Part shown: positions 61,663 to 64,000 of the stretch, piece after piece
Layout of the letters: each line of letters opens with the position of its first letter
Numbering within the stretch: position 1 is the first letter of the stretch
Source: Yoonia sp. SS1-5
GTDB taxonomy: Bacteria; Pseudomonadota; Alphaproteobacteria; Rhodobacterales; Rhodobacteraceae
NCBI RefSeq assembly: GCF_038443705.2
Contig: NZ_CP151767.2
Location: 434,001 to 498,000 of the forward strand
Length of the DNA stretch: 64,000 nt
Direction: 5' to 3'
Notes under the pieces: model-generated
What the model saw: only the letters and a program-made list of their open reading frames with translations
What the model was told of the DNA's origin: nothing
The model's database searches: none
Translations under genes and position numbers: made by a program

Positions 61663-63093
61663 CTACCTCAACACCACCAGCCCCTCATCGACGCTGTAGA
61701 CCATGCGCTGACCGGGCAGGATCACAGTGTTGACACCTCGGTCCAGAAACCGGCGGGGTGGACCGACAGGTGCCGCATAGCCAAGCAAACCGGCATTGTC
61801 GCCACGCGTGATCAGGCCCTTTGCGACAATCCTGTTGGCTCCATCAAGGCCGCTTGAATAGGCTAGCCCCGACCCGGCAGAGATTGTCACAACACCATTC
61901 AGCTGAACATCAGGTGCGGCCCAGTTCATCCGAAAACCCCGACCAGTCCATGAAAGAGAGACAACCCCACCTGCTTCCCGGTTCGCACGGTAACCACCGT
62001 AATCAGCGATCACCAACTGCTGACCATCGGTCGCGGGCGAGTTTTCGACGGTCCTGATGAAGGATGGCAGCTCCATCTCGCCGACCAGCGGATCTGACTG
62101 CGCCCTTTGCACCCAGATCAGGCGCGAAGCATCACGACCGCTGCAATCAATCCGCCCGGTTGCGACGTTTGTCACGGCACAGACACCCTCAACCAGAACG
62201 ACCGCCCCGTTTGACCCGTTTCCGACGAGTGTCGGGGTTGTCCCGGTCCGCTGGGCAAAATTGATAGGCACGGACCAGCGCCGGGTCATTCCATTACTGC
62301 GATGATCGATGCGAACCAACGCCGTATCGGTTGCCACGTAAACGGCGCTTTGGTCTCCGCCAATGGGTTCGACAGGCATATTGTTCGTTGGACGCCCGCT
62401 TCCAACCTGCACGCATGATCGCAAGCGGCCCGTACGCGGATTGGCGTTGACCAGATAGGTTGTGCGTTGCTCACCTGTGCGGAAAACGACGGGCACCGCC
62501 AATGTGCTATCCCAAAGTGGCACCGCATTGGACGCGCTGTACCCCATGCGCCCCTCTGCACGGCAAAGCTGTGCGACAGTCGGTTCATCGAACCGCACCT
62601 GACGCAGGCAACGCAGCGGGCCATCGCGATCCTCAAACACAAGCAAGGCCGGGTCGCGTCCGCTACACGGGCTGCCGCGATGCATGGCTGGCCGCAAACC
62701 GGTGGGCTGTGGGACGACAATCAGGTCCGGCCCCGTTCCCCCCGATAGCGCGACGATGTTCCAACTGATCGACCCTACGCGCGTGAGCTGAAATCCGGCC
62801 TCAAAGGCCACATTCGGTGAAGTCTGATAGCGAAACAGATGGGTCAATGATGCACCATAAAGTGCCCCACGCCCCGTTTCGACCAACCATGGCGAGGTGC
62901 CCCTGACACCGTCTCCATGGCTGGCCAAACTGGCCGTTCCATTCCCGGTCGGGCCCGCTCTGCTGCTAAAAGCCGCCTGTGCAGACGATCCGTGGCCCAT
63001 CGCCCAATCACTCGCCAGAGCCGGATTGCGGGGTGGCTCGGCAGCAACGACGCTGCCGCAAAGGATCAGAACAAAAATAAACAAACTGCGCAT
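61663..63093 (-). CDS. Secreted beta-propeller-like protein
   Basis: A 476-residue protein with signal peptide MRSLFIFVLILCGSVVAA. The rest is beta-rich with repeated 'V-x-hydrophobic-G-G' strands typical of PQQ/WD-like propellers (for example AVYVATDTALVRID, LVIADYGGYR, GLAYSSGLDGA), and several Cys that may form disulfides. No catalytic residues evident. ATG at 63093 follows GGAGA. Convergent with the VWA lipoprotein, 284 bases apart; that gap holds no gene. Role unknown. Confidence 0.72.
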   Translation of the reverse strand: MRSLFIFVLILCGSVVAAEPPRNPALASDWAMGHGSSAQAAFSSRAGPTGNGTASLASHGDGVRGTSPWLVETGRGALYGASLTHLFRYQTSPNVAFEAGFQLTRVGSISWNIVALSGGTGPDLIVVPQPTGLRPAMHRGSPCSGRDPALLVFEDRDGPLRCLRQVRFDEPTVAQLCRAEGRMGYSASNAVPLWDSTLAVPVVFRTGEQRTTYLVNANPRTGRLRSCVQVGSGRPTNNMPVEPIGGDQSAVYVATDTALVRIDHRSNGMTRRWSVPINFAQRTGTTPTLVGNGSNGAVVLVEGVCAVTNVATGRIDCSGRDASRLIWVQRAQSDPLVGEMELPSFIRTVENSPATDGQQLVIADYGGYRANREAGGVVSLSWTGRGFRMNWAAPDVQLNGVVTISAGSGLAYSSGLDGANRIVAKGLITRGDNAGLLGYAAPVGPPRRFLDRGVNTVILPGQRMVYSVDEGLVVLR

Positions 63094-63143
63094 TTTAGGT
63101 CTCCGGGTAATGGATCAGGTCTGGATCGGTTGGTTGGCTGAAC

Positions 63144-63614
63144 TTATCTCAGCCGCTGCCATACGCGTTGCCCTTCGCCGCTGCGGCCTGTGCTGGAAGA
63201 CCAGTTCCGACGCCGCTCGCCGCTATTGCGGTCAAACCTTGATGTGCTTTCGCTTTCATTGATACGTCCGCCTGACCCGGTGTAGGTTGACTGGCTATTA
63301 CACGCACCAGTGCTGCAAGACCCAGCGCCGTTGTTTGTCCACGTCCCGCCATTGGCCGTTTCGCCAATCACTGACCGGGTCCAGCTTTGCGTCTCTGGAT
63401 CCCAGGTCTGGACAACATCACGCGTGTATCCGGTGCCATTGCTGCGCAAAACCTCCGTTTGTGTTACGCGGGTATTGCCGTCTCGGGCGACGGATGTCGT
63501 GGCTTGCGATGTGACGCCGTTTGGTCCGACAGTGGTACGCTCGGACCGCCAATCAGCATTTGCAGTGCTCACACTCGACACAAGCAGCGCGCTCGATAAC
63601 AAAAGAAACTTCAT
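63144..63614 (-). CDS. Small secreted Ser/Thr/Gly-rich protein
   Basis: A 156-residue protein with signal peptide MKFLLLSSALLVSSVSTANA. The mature part is rich in Ser, Thr, Gly and Arg, with two close Cys (SCSTGAC). AAGGAG lies seven bases before the ATG at 63614, which is preferred over upstream starts. Low-complexity character suggests a surface or periplasmic structural role; no family recognised. Divergent from a response regulator. Confidence 0.7.
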   Translation of the reverse strand: MKFLLLSSALLVSSVSTANADWRSERTTVGPNGVTSQATTSVARDGNTRVTQTEVLRSNGTGYTRDVVQTWDPETQSWTRSVIGETANGGTWTNNGAGSCSTGACNSQSTYTGSGGRINESESTSRFDRNSGERRRNWSSSTGRSGEGQRVWQRLR

Positions 63615-63744
63615 TTCCATTCTCCTTTGCAGGTATTGTGATGCGTCCCTTTTTGGCAGCCCCGTGTTGCCCGGGAATGTCCGGCACATTTCAAATTGTG
63701 ACGTTTTGTTAACGCAGGCCCGCTGCCACTGGTTTGGAACGGGG

Positions 63745-64000
63745 ATGCTGCTGTATGACTATGGAATGAAAGCCCCGCCGCGCATATTCCTGGTCGAGGA
63801 CGATCCCGAGATCGGCGCGCTGACACAATCGCAGCTTTCGCAAGAGGGCTTCGATGTGCGGCTGGCCGTGGATGCAGCGGGGCTGGATAGGCTGATGGCC
63901 AAGGAGCAACCACATATGGTGATCCTCGACCTGATGTTACCGGGTGAGGATGGTCTCTCGATCTGTCGCAGGCTGCGGCTGACGTCCGATGTCCATATCC
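63745..64000 (+). CDS. Response regulator, OmpR-type receiver, cut by window edge
   Basis: Only the first 85 or so residues are present. Acidic pair and start RIFLVEDDPEIGALT, phosphoacceptor region VILDLMLPGEDGLSICRRLR with DLMLPG, typical of OmpR/PhoB receivers. The ATG could be at 63745 or 63766; the first has GGA six bases upstream. A DNA-binding domain and perhaps a kinase gene would lie beyond the edge. Confidence 0.8.
   Translation, partial: MLLYDYGMKAPPRIFLVEDDPEIGALTQSQLSQEGFDVRLAVDAAGLDRLMAKEQPHMVILDLMLPGEDGLSICRRLRLTSDVHI

Overview
The window looks like a chromosomal segment of a marine alphaproteobacterium of the Rhodobacteraceae (Roseobacter-type). Supporting signs are the GC-rich coding style, many TRAP transporters, the phoR-pstSCAB-phoU-phoB order with a long N-terminal PstA extension, perfect CtrA-type boxes (TTAA-N7-TTAAC), a DUF6502 protein and a PAS_5 protein. 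No rRNA, tRNA, CRISPR array or intact mobile element is visible.

Layout. 0-5.3 kb (minus strand): a branched-chain-amino-acid-type ABC importer operon (substrate-binding protein, LivG, LivF) interleaved with small secreted or membrane proteins, preceded by a GlxA-type AraC regulator. At the left edge the 3' end of livF and the small gene after it have been tandemly duplicated, leaving a livF fossil. 5.4-10.1 kb: class II DAHP synthase (aroG), a PAS_5 protein with two CtrA boxes upstream, yicC-gmk-gamma carbonic anhydrase, and a hypothetical gene. 10.4-17.4 kb: the phosphate regulon phoR-pstS-pstC-pstA-pstB-phoU-phoB, with a three-unit Pho box that starts inside the end of phoR. 17.4-22.8 kb: a VOC protein, then a CYP199-like P450 divergent from a TRAP transporter (dctPQM) and an IclR regulator, probably an uptake and oxidation module for an (aromatic) acid.

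22.9-39.3 kb is a uronate and alginate-oligosaccharide catabolic island. It has a second TRAP transporter, two paralogous FadR-type GntR regulators, a D-mannonate dehydratase (manD), a MATE exporter, an AlgS/M1/M2/Q-like ABC importer, a PL15-type exolytic lyase, KdgF, and two candidate DEH reductases (HIBADH family and SDR family). Three copies of one near-palindromic operator (CTAGTATACCAG or near variant) lie in the two divergent promoter regions and tie the island into one regulon. Enzymes for later steps (KDG kinase, KDPG aldolase) and any endo-acting lyase are not in the window. 39.4-43.9 kb: a CarF/plasmanylethanolamine-desaturase-like gene, gnd, an unrecognised gene, and a Ca/Na antiporter.

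44.7-58.6 kb is the most unusual region: a tightly coupled six-gene operon of two giant tandem DUF4132 proteins, a MoxR-type AAA+ ATPase, a DUF5682 protein, a VWA (MIDAS) protein and a SWIM zinc-finger protein. It matches the uncharacterised E. coli yehI-yehL-yehM-yehP-yehQ locus in content and order, and it starts just after the fossil of an IS3-family transposase. Its function is unknown; an AAA+/VWA remodelling machine, possibly in stress or biological conflict, is the best inference. 59-64 kb: a lipoprotein-DUF6502 pair divergent from a VWA lipoprotein with twin palindromic operators between them, a secreted beta-propeller-like protein, a small secreted protein, and the start of an OmpR-type response regulator cut by the window edge.

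A recurring design is a stem-loop directly after the solute-binding-protein gene in four separate transporter operons (liv-type, pst, second TRAP, alginate-type), which would keep binding-protein levels above membrane-component levels.
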